The notes under the pieces are model-generated. The model did not search any database and was not told the DNA's origin. It saw only the letters and a list, made by a program, of their open reading frames with translations. Made by a program: the position numbers and the translations under genes. From Thermodesulfatator sp. (lineage in GTDB: Bacteria; Desulfobacterota; Thermodesulfobacteria; Thermodesulfobacteriales; Thermodesulfobacteriaceae): DNA of 19,392 nt. Shown here piece after piece: positions 8,709 through 16,176 of the stretch (within the stretch, counting starts at the first letter, position 1; every line of letters starts with the position of its first letter). The DNA lies in contig JALWCD010000191.1 in NCBI GenBank assembly GCA_027036915.1, positions 1-19,392 on the forward strand, read 5' to 3'.

Positions 8709-9716
8709 ATGCCGCTGGTGGCGCTTGATTGCGAAGGCCCCATCACCTTGAACGACAACGCCTACGAATTTACGGAGGCCCTTATCCCGGGAGGGGGAGA
8801 GTTTTTCGCCCGGGTTTCACGCTACGACGATTACCTGGCGGACGTGGAAAGACGTCCGGGCTACAAGGCCGGAGACACCCTCAAACTCATTTTGCCCTTT
8901 TTGAAGGCCTTCGGGGCCACCAATGAGGGGCTCAGGGATTTTTCCTGCCGGACCCTCCGGGTGTTGCCCCGGGCCGTGGAAACCCTGAGGGCCCTCGTTC
9001 GGCTGGCTCCCACCTTCATCATCAGCACCAGTTATCGTCCCTATCTGGAGGCCCTCTGCGAGATCTCGGGTTTTCCCATGGAGCGGGTCTTTTGCACCGA
9101 GGTGGATTTCGAGGCCGTAAGACTTTCTCCGGCCGAGGAAAAGGAACTTCGCCGGCTGGTGGAAGAGATCCTGAATCTGCCCCTCATTGAAATCCCTCCC
9201 GGAGCCCGCGGTTTTTCGGATCTTCCTCCGGAAAGTCAGCGGGCGGTGGAGCGTATGGAGGAGATCTTCTGGGAAATCATTCCCCGTATGGAAGCGGGCC
9301 GTTTTCTCCGGGAGGTAAATCCGGTGGGAGGCTCGGAGAAGGCCCGGGCCGTGGAGACGGCCCTTGCGGAAACCGGCACCCCGGGTTCCGGGGCCCTTTA
9401 TTTCGGGGACAGCATTACGGACGTGGAGGCCCTCTCTCTCGTGAGAGAAGCGGGGGGAGGGGCGGTGGCCTTTAACGCCAACCGTTACGCCCTCCGGGCA
9501 GCGAACTTTTTCGTGCTCTCGGAGACCGCGGAGCCGGAAAGGATTCTGACCGAGGTCTTTTTGCAAGACGGCCGGGTCGGGCTCGAAAGACTGGCCCGAG
9601 AGGCTAAGGAGGGCTTTGAGATGGGCCAACTCGAAAACCTTACCGAGGACCTCATCCGCCGAAGCGAAACCTTCCGCAAGGGCGTCCGCGGAGAAACCAT
9701 AGGAGCGTTAGGATGA
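8709..9716 (+). CDS. HAD-superfamily phosphatase-like protein (archaeal-type)
   Basis: 335 residues with the four HAD motifs in order: LDCEGPITL with nucleophile Asp7 (the second acid is Glu9 instead of Asp), IISTSYRP with Ser106/Thr107, Lys211 in GGSEKARAV, and YFGDSITDVEAL with Asp234 and Asp238. A long helical insert (about 135-200) lies between motifs II and III and should be the cap. It is probably a cytoplasmic phosphatase or phosphotransferase; the substrate is unknown. It resembles predicted hydrolases found mainly in archaea (COG4030-like), which is an inference from memory of the motif layout. GAGGG at about 8698 serves as ribosome-binding site. The stop overlaps the rhomboid ATG (ATGA), so the two are translationally coupled. 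Confidence 0.75.
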   Translation: MPLVALDCEGPITLNDNAYEFTEALIPGGGEFFARVSRYDDYLADVERRPGYKAGDTLKLILPFLKAFGATNEGLRDFSCRTLRVLPRAVETLRALVRLAPTFIISTSYRPYLEALCEISGFPMERVFCTEVDFEAVRLSPAEEKELRRLVEEILNLPLIEIPPGARGFSDLPPESQRAVERMEEIFWEIIPRMEAGRFLREVNPVGGSEKARAVETALAETGTPGSGALYFGDSITDVEALSLVREAGGGAVAFNANRYALRAANFFVLSETAEPERILTEVFLQDGRVGLERLAREAKEGFEMGQLENLTEDLIRRSETFRKGVRGETIGALG

Positions 9717-10459
9717 TTCCTCTACAGGACATCCTTCCCCGACGTACGGTGCCCGTGGTGACCTGGGGGCTCATAGCCCTGAACACCCTGGTCTTTCTCC
9801 TGGAAGTGTTACTTCCGGAGACCGGACGGGAGCTTCTTTTCCAGTATCTGGGGCTCATCCCGGCCCGGATTACGGATCCCGAATGGGCCAGAATGCACGG
9901 CTTCCCTCCGGGGGCCTACCTCACCTTCCTTACCCATCTTTTCCTCCACGGGGGCTGGGTGCATTTCCTGGGCAACATGTGGACCCTCTGGATCTTCGGG
10001 GATAATGTGGAGGATCGGCTGGGGCATGTGCGTTTCCTTCTTTTCTATCTTTTATGCGGTCTGGCCGCGGCCCTGGTCCACATTTACTTCCATCCCCATT
10101 CCACGATACCCACCATCGGGGCTTCCGGGGCCATTTCCGGTGTGCTCGGAGCCTACTTCGTGATGTTCCCCCTGGCCCGGGTGATCGTGATGATCCCCAT
10201 CTTCATTTTTCCTTTCTTCTTCGAGGTTCCGGCCGTGCTCTACCTGGGTTACTGGTATCTGATCCAGATCTTCTCCGGCACCCTTTCCCTGGCCCTTCCC
10301 GGACACGTGGGAGGGGTGGCCTGGTGGGCACATGTGGGAGGGTTTCTGGCCGGGGTCCTCACCCATCGCCTGTTCTGTTCCCGCCGGGGCTGTTATTACC
10401 GAGACGAGGAGGTCCCCTGGGGCACGGTAATCTCTTACCTTGATCGGATAAACCGGTAA
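9713..10459 (+). CDS. Rhomboid family intramembrane serine protease
   Basis: 248 residues, about six or seven membrane helices. The catalytic dyad is visible: Ser138 in the GASG motif (136-139) and His207 in AWWAHVGGFLAG. HFLGNMW (84-90) contains the conserved His and Asn88 of the oxyanion hole, and DRLGHVRFLLFYL follows as in other rhomboids. It cleaves substrates within the membrane. The long L1 region with EWARMHGFPPGAYLTFLTHLFLHG is typical for the family. A cysteine-containing tail, RLFCSRRGCYY, lies at the C-terminus. It overlaps the upstream HAD gene by 4 bp and is followed 10 bp later by another membrane-linked protease, suggesting a membrane protein quality-control pair. Confidence 0.95.
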   Translation: MIPLQDILPRRTVPVVTWGLIALNTLVFLLEVLLPETGRELLFQYLGLIPARITDPEWARMHGFPPGAYLTFLTHLFLHGGWVHFLGNMWTLWIFGDNVEDRLGHVRFLLFYLLCGLAAALVHIYFHPHSTIPTIGASGAISGVLGAYFVMFPLARVIVMIPIFIFPFFFEVPAVLYLGYWYLIQIFSGTLSLALPGHVGGVAWWAHVGGFLAGVLTHRLFCSRRGCYYRDEEVPWGTVISYLDRINR

Positions 10460-10469
10460 GGAGGGCGTT

Positions 10470-11336
10470 ATGAGCGGTTTCGATTTCTTCTGGCTCTTTT
10501 TCATGCTGGTCGCCTTACAGCCCATTCTCCGGCAAAGAATGCTTGAGGCCGCGCGCCAGCGCATGATCGCCAAGATCGAGAAGATGCGGGGCTCAAGGGT
10601 CATCCTTCTGGTTCACCGTCAGGAGACCATGAGCTTTCTGGGCTTTCCCATCATGCGTTTCATCGATATTAACGATTCCGAACAGGTCATCCGGGCCATT
10701 CATATGACCGACCCCGAAGTGCCCATCGACCTCATCCTGCACACCCCGGGAGGTCTGGTGCTGGCGGCCCTTCAGATCGCCCGGGCGGTGAAAAAACACC
10801 CCGGCAAGGTCACGGCCTTCATTCCCCACTACGCCATGAGCGGAGGGACGTTGATTGCGCTGGCTGCAGACGAGATCGTGATGGACGAGCACGCAGTGCT
10901 CGGGCCAGTGGACCCCCAGCTGGGACAGTTCCCCGCGGCTTCCATTGTGCGGGCCGCCCGTGAAAAACCCCTGGAGCACGTGGACGACCAGACCCTCATC
11001 CTGGCCGATATGGCGGAAAAGGCCCTGCGGCAGATGCGAGAGAATCTGCGGGATCTCCTCGCCGGAAAATATCCGCCAGAGAAGGTGGACGAACTTTCCG
11101 AGCTTCTTACGCAGGGACACTGGACCCACGATTATCCCATTACCTTTGAGGAGGCCCGGAAGATGGGGCTTCCGGTCCGCAAGGACATGCCGCACGAGAT
11201 CTATCAGCTCATGAGTCTTTTCCCGCAACCGGTGCGCCAGGCCCCTTCGGTGGAGTTCAATCCTGTCCCGCGGCGGGCTCCTTCCGGCTCTCAGAATCAC
11301 CAGTCGATGTTATCTCTGCTCCGCTATTGGTTTTGA
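10470..11336 (+). CDS. SDH family Clp-like membrane serine protease
   Basis: 288 residues with one N-terminal membrane helix (about 5-20), then a ClpP/crotonase-fold domain. LILHTPGG (88-95) is the oxyanion-forming loop, and the nucleophile is Ser124 in YAMSGGTLIALAADEI; ADEIVMDEHAVLGPVDPQ follows, as in the SDH/SppA-like family (PF01972). The C-terminal helical part contains WTHDYPIT and ends in a Pro-rich tail. It is expected to be membrane anchored with a soluble protease domain. The name 'serine dehydrogenase proteinase' is historical and does not mean dehydrogenase activity. The family is best known from archaea and scattered thermophilic bacteria. A GGAGGG ribosome-binding site precedes the ATG; it lies 10 bp after the rhomboid gene. 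Confidence 0.88.
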   Translation: MSGFDFFWLFFMLVALQPILRQRMLEAARQRMIAKIEKMRGSRVILLVHRQETMSFLGFPIMRFIDINDSEQVIRAIHMTDPEVPIDLILHTPGGLVLAALQIARAVKKHPGKVTAFIPHYAMSGGTLIALAADEIVMDEHAVLGPVDPQLGQFPAASIVRAAREKPLEHVDDQTLILADMAEKALRQMRENLRDLLAGKYPPEKVDELSELLTQGHWTHDYPITFEEARKMGLPVRKDMPHEIYQLMSLFPQPVRQAPSVEFNPVPRRAPSGSQNHQSMLSLLRYWF

Positions 11337-11341
11337 TACGG

Positions 11342-11370
11342 TTGACCCTTAGGGGCTTGCGGGCTAAGTT
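11342..11370 (+). promoter_or_regulatory. Weak candidate promoter before the M18 aminopeptidase gene
   Basis: TTGACC at 11342-11347, a 17-bp spacer, and TAAGTT at 11365-11370, in the 64-bp gap after the SDH protease gene. The -35 is close to consensus but the -10 is poor, so this may only be chance; the gene could equally be read from the upstream promoter. Confidence 0.3.
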
Positions 11371-11400
11371 TTCCCTGACTTCTCGCGCAAGGAGGCTCCC

Positions 11401-12810
11401 ATGGCGCGCAAAAAAGATGCTTTCAAGGAACTCAAGGAAAAGCTGACCCTTTCTCCCAAACCGGTCTGGGATCAACTTGCGGCCAAAGAAAAGAAGGCGG
11501 CCGAACGGTTGGCGGAGGATTATCGCAGGTTTCTCTCCACGGCCAAGACCGAGCGGGAATGTGTGGAGGCCATGGCGGCCCTTCTCAAAAATAAAGGTTT
11601 TACCGCCGAACCCTCGGCCCGTTATTACACCGTCTTCCGGGAAAAGATGCTAGCGGTCTTCGTGGCCGGAAAGAAACCCCCCTATTACGGGCTGCGCCTC
11701 ATCGCCACCCACATCGACAGTCCGCGTCTCGACCTCAAGCTCCATCCCCTCTACGAGGACCTGGATCTGGCCTTTTTCAAAACCCACTACTATGGCGGAA
11801 TCAAGAAATACCACTGGGTGGCCCGGCCGCTGGCCCTGCACGGTGTGGTGGTCAAACCCGACGGGCGCAAGGTGAAGATCGTCATCGGAGAAGACCCGGG
11901 CGATCCGGTGTTTACGGTCTGTGATCTTCTGCCCCATCTCTCCCGTAAGGTTCAGGGCGAAAAGAAACTCTCCGAGGCCATTCCGGGTGAAAAACTCAAC
12001 GTCCTGGTGGGGGGGCTGCCCCTGGTGGGGTCCTCCGAGGATAAGGAACGTGTGAAACTCTCTATCCTTAAGATTCTCCACGAAAAGTACGGTCTTACCG
12101 AGGAAGATTTCATCAGCGCCGAGCTCGAAGTGGTGCCCGCCGGTCAGGCGGTGGAGGTGGGCCTCGATCGGGCCTTTATCGGGGGCTACGGCCAGGACGA
12201 TCGCATCTGCGCCTTTGCCGCTCTGGCGGCCGTGCTGGATCTGGCGGAACCCCTCTATTCCACCCTGGTGATCTTCATGGACAAGGAGGAGATCGGCTCC
12301 GACGGAAACACCGGAGCCAAGAGCCGGTTTCTGGAAAAACTGGTCTACGAATATCTCAAGCTTTACGGGGTCACCCCCCAGGGGGACACCGTGCTTGAGA
12401 CCTTTCTGCGTTCCAGAGCCGTCTCGGGGGATGTAACCGCGGGTATGGACCCTCACTATATGGAGGTACACGAAAAGCTGAACGATGCCCGGATGGGATA
12501 CGGGGTGGTCCTTACCAAATACACCGGCCACGGCGGAAAGTATATGGCCAACGACGCCCATGCGGAGTACATGGCCTGGCTCAGGCGGATCTTCTCCGAG
12601 GCGGGTGTGGTTTACCAGGCGGCCTCCATGGGCAAGGTGGACGAAGGCGGAGGCGGCACGGTGGCCAAATATCTGGCGGCTTACGGGATGGACATCGTGG
12701 ACATGGGCCCTCCGCTCCTCGGTATGCACTCGCCCTTCGAGGTGGCCCACAAGGCCGATCTCTACATGACCTATAAGGCTTACCGGGCCTTCCTTTCCGC
12801 CGGAGACTGA
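11401..12810 (+). CDS. M18 family aminopeptidase (aspartyl aminopeptidase type)
   Basis: 469 residues, the standard length. It is a cytosolic zinc aminopeptidase that removes N-terminal residues, often Asp or Glu, from peptides and forms large tetrahedral particles. The metal and catalytic residues are visible: His104 and Asp106 in ATHIDSPRLDLK, Asp266/267 in GYGQDDRIC, Glu296/297 in DKEEIGSDGNTG, Asp350 in DVTAGMDPHY and His443 in GMHSPFEVAHKAD. AAGGAGG about 7 bases before the ATG sets the start. Its stop overlaps the trmI ATG by one base. In this cluster it could finish degradation of peptides made by the two upstream membrane proteases, which is an inference from position. Substrate preference cannot be assigned. 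Confidence 0.95.
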   Translation: MARKKDAFKELKEKLTLSPKPVWDQLAAKEKKAAERLAEDYRRFLSTAKTERECVEAMAALLKNKGFTAEPSARYYTVFREKMLAVFVAGKKPPYYGLRLIATHIDSPRLDLKLHPLYEDLDLAFFKTHYYGGIKKYHWVARPLALHGVVVKPDGRKVKIVIGEDPGDPVFTVCDLLPHLSRKVQGEKKLSEAIPGEKLNVLVGGLPLVGSSEDKERVKLSILKILHEKYGLTEEDFISAELEVVPAGQAVEVGLDRAFIGGYGQDDRICAFAALAAVLDLAEPLYSTLVIFMDKEEIGSDGNTGAKSRFLEKLVYEYLKLYGVTPQGDTVLETFLRSRAVSGDVTAGMDPHYMEVHEKLNDARMGYGVVLTKYTGHGGKYMANDAHAEYMAWLRRIFSEAGVVYQAASMGKVDEGGGGTVAKYLAAYGMDIVDMGPPLLGMHSPFEVAHKADLYMTYKAYRAFLSAGD

Positions 12811-13583
12811 TGACCGAAATCATCCGCGAGGGCGATCTGATCCTTCTGGTGGTTCCGGAGGGGGCGCACTACCTTCTGCGCGCCGAGGATCGCACGTTTC
12901 ACACCCATCGGGATTACGTGGCCCTCGGGGAGTTCATCGGAAAACCTTATGGAACGCGTGTTCCGGGAGCTCAGGGTACCCCCTTTTACGCCGTGCGTCC
13001 CACCCTTCATGATCATCTTATGAAGCTGCGCCGGGCCACTCAGATCATCTACCCCAAGGAAATCGGGATCATACTCCTGAAACTCGACGTGGGGCCGGGT
13101 AAAACGGTCCTCGAATGTGGTACGGGCTCGGGGGCCCTGACCACCGCTCTGGCCCACGCCGTGGGGCCGGAGGGTCGGGTCATCACCTACGAGAGGGAGG
13201 AGCGTTTCCGGGAACTGGCCCGGGAGAATCTCCGCCGGGCCGGTCTGGAGGGAAGGGTAATCTTCAAAGGAGAAGTTGTAGAAGGCTTTGAGGAGGAAGA
13301 GGCGGTGGACGCGGTCTTTCTGGACCTGCGGGAACCCTGGGAGCTTCTGCCCGCGGCCTGGCGGGCCCTTAGGGGAGGAGCCCCCTTTGGAGCCCTGGTT
13401 CCCACGGTGAATCAGGTCTCCCGGTTACTTTCCTCCCTGGCTGAACTTCCTTTCGTGGGACTTGAGGTGCAGGAGATACTTCAGCGATTTTACAAGGTCA
13501 ACCCGGAAAGACTCCGTCCCGAAGACCGGATGGTGGCTCACACCGGTTATCTCATCTTTGCCCGTAAGGTTTTTGAAAGATGA
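12810..13583 (+). CDS. trmI: tRNA (adenine-N1)-methyltransferase, TrmI family
   Basis: 257 residues of the TrmI/Trm61 type that use S-adenosylmethionine to methylate A58 (and in archaea-like forms A57) in the T loop of tRNA, a modification tied to heat stability. The N-terminal beta domain ends with QIIYPKEIG at 78-86; the SAM-binding motif I is [10 protein letters not shown] at 102-111; the catalytic motif is DLREPW at 172-177 (usually DLPEPW, so Pro is replaced by Arg at position 174); the C-terminal [13 protein letters not shown] is typical. Start and stop overlap both neighbours (TGATG with the aminopeptidase, ATGA with ybeY), showing one cotranslated operon. Confidence 0.94.
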   Translation: MTEIIREGDLILLVVPEGAHYLLRAEDRTFHTHRDYVALGEFIGKPYGTRVPGAQGTPFYAVRPTLHDHLMKLRRATQIIYPKEIGIILLKLDVGPGKTVLECGTGSGALTTALAHAVGPEGRVITYEREERFRELARENLRRAGLEGRVIFKGEVVEGFEEEEAVDAVFLDLREPWELLPAAWRALRGGAPFGALVPTVNQVSRLLSSLAELPFVGLEVQEILQRFYKVNPERLRPEDRMVAHTGYLIFARKVFER

Positions 13584-14752
13584 CCCGTCAGGCGTTCCTG
13601 GAGGAAAAACTCCGAGAGGCCCTGAGACTCCTCGGACTTCCGGAAAAGATCTTCGATCTCCATCTACTCGACGACCGGGGTATTACCCGTCTGAATCAAC
13701 GTTATCTCGGCCGCTCCTATCCCACCAATGTAATCGCCTTTTCTTTCTGGGAAGGGGAACGGCCGCCGGGCACACCTTACCTGGGTGAAATCTTTATTTC
13801 CGTTGAGACGGCCCGGAGGGAGGCCCGGGAATACGGCCTGCCCTTCAGGGATTACTTGCTTGCGCTTGCGGTTCACGGTCTGCTGCATCTTCTGGGATAT
13901 GATCACGAGAAAGGGCTTCAGGCCCCGGCTCGCATGGCCCAAAAAGAAGCGGAACTCCTTGAAAAACTCCTGGGAAAGAGGCATAAAGCTATCGTAAACT
14001 TCATAAGAAGGAGGGAATACATGCCGGCCAAACTAGCGGTCAATGTGGATCATGTAGCCACGGTAAGGGAGGCCCGGAAGGTTCACTATCCGGATCCGGT
14101 GCACGCGGCGGTTCTGGCCGAACTGGGGGGAGCTCACGGGATCGTGGTCCATCTCCGGGGTGATCGACGGCACGTTCAGGAACGGGATGTTCGGCTTCTC
14201 CGCGAGATTGTAAAGACCAAACTCATCCTTGAGATGGCCCCCACGGAGGAAATGATCGCCTTCGCCCTTGAGGTTAGACCGGATCAGGTCACGCTGGTTC
14301 CGGAAAGAAGGATGGAGATCACCACCGAAGGGGGGCTGGCGGTAAAGGGACGGGTCAAAAAGGTGCGCACGGTGGTGGAACGATTAAAGGAAGGGGGTAT
14401 CCCCAAGGTAAGCATTTTTATCAACCCTGATCCGGCCGAGCTCCGTTCGGCGGCCAAAACCGGGGCGGATGTGGTGGAGCTTCATACCGGACACTACGCC
14501 GAGGCCGGGACTTCGGAAGAACGGGAAAGGGAGCTGGCGCGCCTTGAGGAGGCCGCTCGCGTGGCCCGGGATCTGGGGTTTGAGGTTCACGCGGGGCATG
14601 GACTCTCTTACGAGAATGTGGAACCGGTGGCCGCCATTCCCGAGATCGAGGAATTTAGCATCGGCCACGCCATCATCGCCCGGGCCATCATGGTAGGCAT
14701 GCGGGAGGCCGTACGGGAGATGTTGAGCCTGATAGAGAAGGCCCGGGGCTAG
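13580..14752 (+). CDS. YbeY endoribonuclease fused in frame to pyridoxine 5'-phosphate synthase PdxJ
   Basis: One 390-residue reading frame holding two complete proteins. Residues 1-147 are YbeY, an rRNA-maturation RNase, with the zinc motif [11 protein letters not shown] (His99, His103, His109) and PTNVIAFSF near residue 48 (the usual Asp is Asn). Residues 148-390 are a full 243-residue PdxJ. No stop codon separates them, yet a strong ribosome-binding site and ATG sit at the junction, so PdxJ may also be made alone. The shifted frame has TAA codons at 13995-13997 and 14004-14006, where a separate ybeY would naturally end. The gene may thus be a true fusion, or two genes joined by a one-base change or sequence error. 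It overlaps trmI by 4 bp. Confidence 0.8.
   Translation: MTRQAFLEEKLREALRLLGLPEKIFDLHLLDDRGITRLNQRYLGRSYPTNVIAFSFWEGERPPGTPYLGEIFISVETARREAREYGLPFRDYLLALAVHGLLHLLGYDHEKGLQAPARMAQKEAELLEKLLGKRHKAIVNFIRRREYMPAKLAVNVDHVATVREARKVHYPDPVHAAVLAELGGAHGIVVHLRGDRRHVQERDVRLLREIVKTKLILEMAPTEEMIAFALEVRPDQVTLVPERRMEITTEGGLAVKGRVKKVRTVVERLKEGGIPKVSIFINPDPAELRSAAKTGADVVELHTGHYAEAGTSEERERELARLEEAARVARDLGFEVHAGHGLSYENVEPVAAIPEIEEFSIGHAIIARAIMVGMREAVREMLSLIEKARG
14009..14014 (+). promoter_or_regulatory. Ribosome-binding site for independent pdxJ start
   Basis: AGGAGG lies six bases before the ATG at 14021, within the ybeY-pdxJ reading frame. It is as strong as any other in the window and supports separate PdxJ translation in spite of the in-frame join. 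Confidence 0.75.
14021..14752 (+). CDS. pdxJ: Pyridoxine 5'-phosphate synthase (from internal start)
   Basis: 243 residues, matching normal PdxJ length. It condenses 1-deoxyxylulose 5-phosphate with 3-amino-2-oxopropyl phosphate to make pyridoxine 5'-phosphate, the last ring-forming step of the DXP-dependent vitamin B6 route. Family signatures are [15 protein letters not shown] at the start, His44 and Arg46 in [11 protein letters not shown], Glu71 in [10 protein letters not shown], His193 in [10 protein letters not shown], and [14 protein letters not shown]. In the HLREDRRH motif the usual Glu is Gly47. The start at 14021 is supported by the ideal ribosome-binding site at 14009-14014. The same frame continues upstream without a stop into ybeY. 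The 3' end overlaps the convergent small gene by 4 bp. Confidence 0.93.
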   Translation: MPAKLAVNVDHVATVREARKVHYPDPVHAAVLAELGGAHGIVVHLRGDRRHVQERDVRLLREIVKTKLILEMAPTEEMIAFALEVRPDQVTLVPERRMEITTEGGLAVKGRVKKVRTVVERLKEGGIPKVSIFINPDPAELRSAAKTGADVVELHTGHYAEAGTSEERERELARLEEAARVARDLGFEVHAGHGLSYENVEPVAAIPEIEEFSIGHAIIARAIMVGMREAVREMLSLIEKARG

Positions 14753-14973
14753 GCCTGACCTTCGGGGAGTTTGGCCTTTTCCAGTCGGGCCAGGGCTTCC
14801 TCAAGGCTCATGATGCCCTTGGCCACGGCGTAAGCCACGTAAGGATACACCCGCGGATCATAACCTTCCGGTCGGGGGAAAAGCCCCTTGGCCCGCAGTT
14901 TAGCCAGTTTGGCCCGCCGCCGGCGGCGTCTTTCGATCTCTCTCTTCCGCTCGATTTTCTTGTGTCTGGCCAT
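14749..14973 (-). CDS. Small, highly basic hypothetical protein
   Basis: 74 residues. The first 30 contain about 20 Arg/Lys/His, including a run of six Arg (ERRRRRRAK), followed by LAKLRAKGL, a Tyr/Pro stretch ([19 protein letters not shown]), and a helix [17 protein letters not shown]. The basic N-terminus suggests contact with RNA, such as rRNA, or DNA; the rest could be a small folded helix pair. I do not recognise the family securely; a DUF6800-like short basic protein is one possibility. It has its own good promoter (see 15013-15041), a leader of about 30 bases, and it converges on pdxJ with overlapping stop codons. Real coding status is supported by its promoter and good codon use. Confidence 0.7.
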   Translation of the reverse strand: MARHKKIERKREIERRRRRRAKLAKLRAKGLFPRPEGYDPRVYPYVAYAVAKGIMSLEEALARLEKAKLPEGQA

Positions 14974-15012
14974 GACCTCGCCTCACCCCTTGATTTTTGT
15001 TTTCGGCTCCTT

Positions 15013-15041
15013 TATATAAAGGCTACTTCCGCTTCCGTCAA
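15013..15041 (-). promoter_or_regulatory. Sigma-70-type promoter for the basic small protein
   Basis: Read on the minus strand: TTGACG (-35, 15036-15041), exactly 17 bases, then TATATA (-10, 15013-15018). This is one of the clearest promoters in the window and points at the gene starting at 14973, giving a leader of roughly 30 bases. Confidence 0.72.
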
Positions 15042-15048
15042 GGAATCT

Positions 15049-15054
15049 TATAAT
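15049..15054 (+). promoter_or_regulatory. -10 box before the HxxxCxxC small protein
   Basis: A consensus TATAAT 22 bases before the ATG at 15077. No convincing -35 is found 16-18 bases upstream, where the opposite-strand promoter lies, so the two divergent promoters overlap and may compete. Confidence 0.45.
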
Positions 15055-15076
15055 TGTGTAGAGGGTTGCAGGGGTT

Positions 15077-15322
15077 ATGCAGTGTGCAAGGCTTAGGAGT
15101 CTGGCCCGGGAGTGGTTTCTAAAGGTGCGGGAGGATGCCCTGGCTCCGGCCCGGATGATGGAGTTTATTCATCGCCATATTCGGCAGTGTCCGGTCTGCC
15201 AAGCTGATCCGGATCTCCCTCAGGAGGTGGAAAAGATTCGGGAGTTCATCCGGGCTCCGGAGGTCATTCCTACCGTACAGGAAATCTCCGAGGAGACGGA
15301 GGAGGAAAAACCTCTTGTCTGA
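15077..15322 (+). CDS. Small hypothetical protein with HxxxCxxC zinc-type motif
   Basis: 81 residues. A basic helical N-terminus (1-37) leads to FIHRHIRQCPVCQADP, in which His34-x3-Cys38-x2-Cys41 matches the HxxxCxxC zinc motif of ZAS anti-sigma factors and zf-HC2 domains. The C-terminal half is acidic (PTVQEISEETEEEKPLV) and there is no membrane segment. It could be a soluble zinc-binding regulator; no sigma-factor gene is next to it here, so an anti-sigma role is only a suggestion. It has a TATAAT box upstream and a modest ribosome-binding site (CAGGGG). It ends 32 bp before the tRNA gene. I do not recognise a named family. Confidence 0.65.
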   Translation: MQCARLRSLAREWFLKVREDALAPARMMEFIHRHIRQCPVCQADPDLPQEVEKIREFIRAPEVIPTVQEISEETEEEKPLV

Positions 15323-15354
15323 GGGATAGATCTGTTAAAATTTTATATAGCTTG

Positions 15355-15431
15355 GCCCCCGTAGCTCAATCGGATAGAGCAGCGGCCTTCTAAGCCGTTG
15401 GTTGGGGGTTCGAGTCCTCCCGGGGGCACCA
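15355..15431 (+). tRNA. tRNA-Arg, anticodon TCT
   Basis: A complete 77-nt cloverleaf. Acceptor stem GCCCCCG (15355-15361) pairs with CGGGGGC (15421-15427); the D arm GCTC/GAGC, the anticodon stem GCGGC/GCCGT with loop CTTCTAA, and the T arm with TTCGAGT all fold. The anticodon TCT is at 15389-15391 and reads AGA (and probably AGG) Arg codons. The 3' CCA is encoded (15429-15431). A TATATA box at 15344-15349 may be its -10. tRNA-Arg 3' ends are common integration targets, and a degraded accessory gene follows directly. Confidence 0.97.
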
Positions 15432-15522
15432 GGTTTCTCATCAATTTCCCGATTCTACAAAGATTCCCGCCCTTATTTTCCCGGATTCGTGTGCGTCGTT
15501 CCGGGTTGTTGCGTGCTATTAC

Positions 15523-15542
15523 ACGGTAAAAATACGGTAAAA
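15523..15542 (+). repeat. 11-bp-period direct repeat downstream of tRNA-Arg
   Basis: ACGGTAAAA occurs at 15523-15531 and again at 15534-15542, giving an 11-base period, one helical turn. The unit resembles, in inverted orientation, the duplicated 11-mer at 15781-15802 (8 of 11 positions). Such spaced repeats next to a tRNA end could be remnant integrase or repressor binding sites. The stretch 15432-15540 shows no coding region I can support. Confidence 0.5.
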
Positions 15543-15590
15543 GGAGGTCCGGCCCATGGCCACCCTCTCCTGCCGGCTTTTTAGAAGCTT

Positions 15591-16176
15591 GTGCGTCTTT
15601 GTGCCGGAAGGGCGGGTCAGGTGCTAGACCTCTCGTCTTTGGCCTTGGATGCCGGAATCTCTCACACCACGGCTCGAAGGTGGTTTTCGGTGTTGCAAGC
15701 GGCCTTCGTGGTTGTTTTATCTTCTTCCACCTCATCACGAAAACTTCTCCAAAAGACTCATCAAGGCCTCCCAAAACTTTATTTTTACGACATTTTTACG
15801 ACACCGGGCTGCTCTGTTACCTCCTTGGCCTGAGGTTCCCGGAGGACCTTCGGGTGCATCCCCTGCGGGGGCTGTTTTTGAAAACTTCGTTTTTACCGAA
15901 CTCTACAAGGCCTTTGCCCATCAGGGAGAGGACCCCCCGCTTTACTTCTGGCGTGATCGGACCGGCCACGAGGTGGACTTTGTGCTGGATCTGGGGAGAA
16001 ATCTTACGCCGGTTGAGGCCAAATTTTCGGAAACCGCAACCCGGAATCAGCTTTGGAATTTTTTCTATTACCTGCGAGTGGCCGGCCCGCGGGCCGACCG
16101 CGGCCTTCTCATCTATGCGGGCGAGAAAGCCTTTGAGCGCGAGGGAATTTCCGTTCGCCCCTGGTTTTACCTGTAA
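15591..16176 (+). pseudogene. Remnant of a DUF4143-containing AAA-type ATPase
   Basis: The C-terminal half of an archaeal-style AAA_14/DUF4143 ATPase can be read, but only by changing frame four times. LCAGRAGQVLDLSSLALDAG to AAFVV is in one frame (15591-15713), FYLLPPHHENFSKRLIKA in the second (to about 15767), PKLYFYD back in the first (15771-15791), then TGLLCYLLGLRFPEDLRVHPLRG in the third after an 11-bp duplication, and finally VFENFVFTELYKAF to the stop in the second after apparent loss of one G in the run at 15867-15871. The N-terminal ATPase domain with its Walker motifs is absent. These proteins are often mobile and lie in accessory DNA; their function is poorly known. The stop overlaps the convergent cupin gene by 10 bp. 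Confidence 0.88.
15781..15802 (+). repeat. 11-bp perfect tandem duplication inside the ATPase pseudogene
   Basis: ATTTTTACGAC is present twice head to tail (15781-15791 and 15792-15802). Deleting one copy gives the continuous sequence PKLYFYDTGLLCYLLG expected for the DUF4143 domain, so the duplication is itself one of the frame-breaking mutations. Confidence 0.92.

Noticed and set aside
8817..9629. 270-codon minus-strand frame opposite the HAD gene
   Set aside because: Shadow; the plus-strand frame holds all four HAD motifs.
11650..12750. 366-codon minus-strand frame opposite the M18 aminopeptidase
   Set aside because: Antisense shadow of the conserved peptidase gene, His/Gly-rich with no recognisable domain.
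15343..15774. 143-codon frame on the minus strand ending in PPGGLEPPTNGLEGRCSIRLSYGG
   Set aside because: This is the antisense translation of the tRNA-Arg gene, a well-known spurious 'protein' in databases; the rest of the frame has no domain and crosses the pseudogene.
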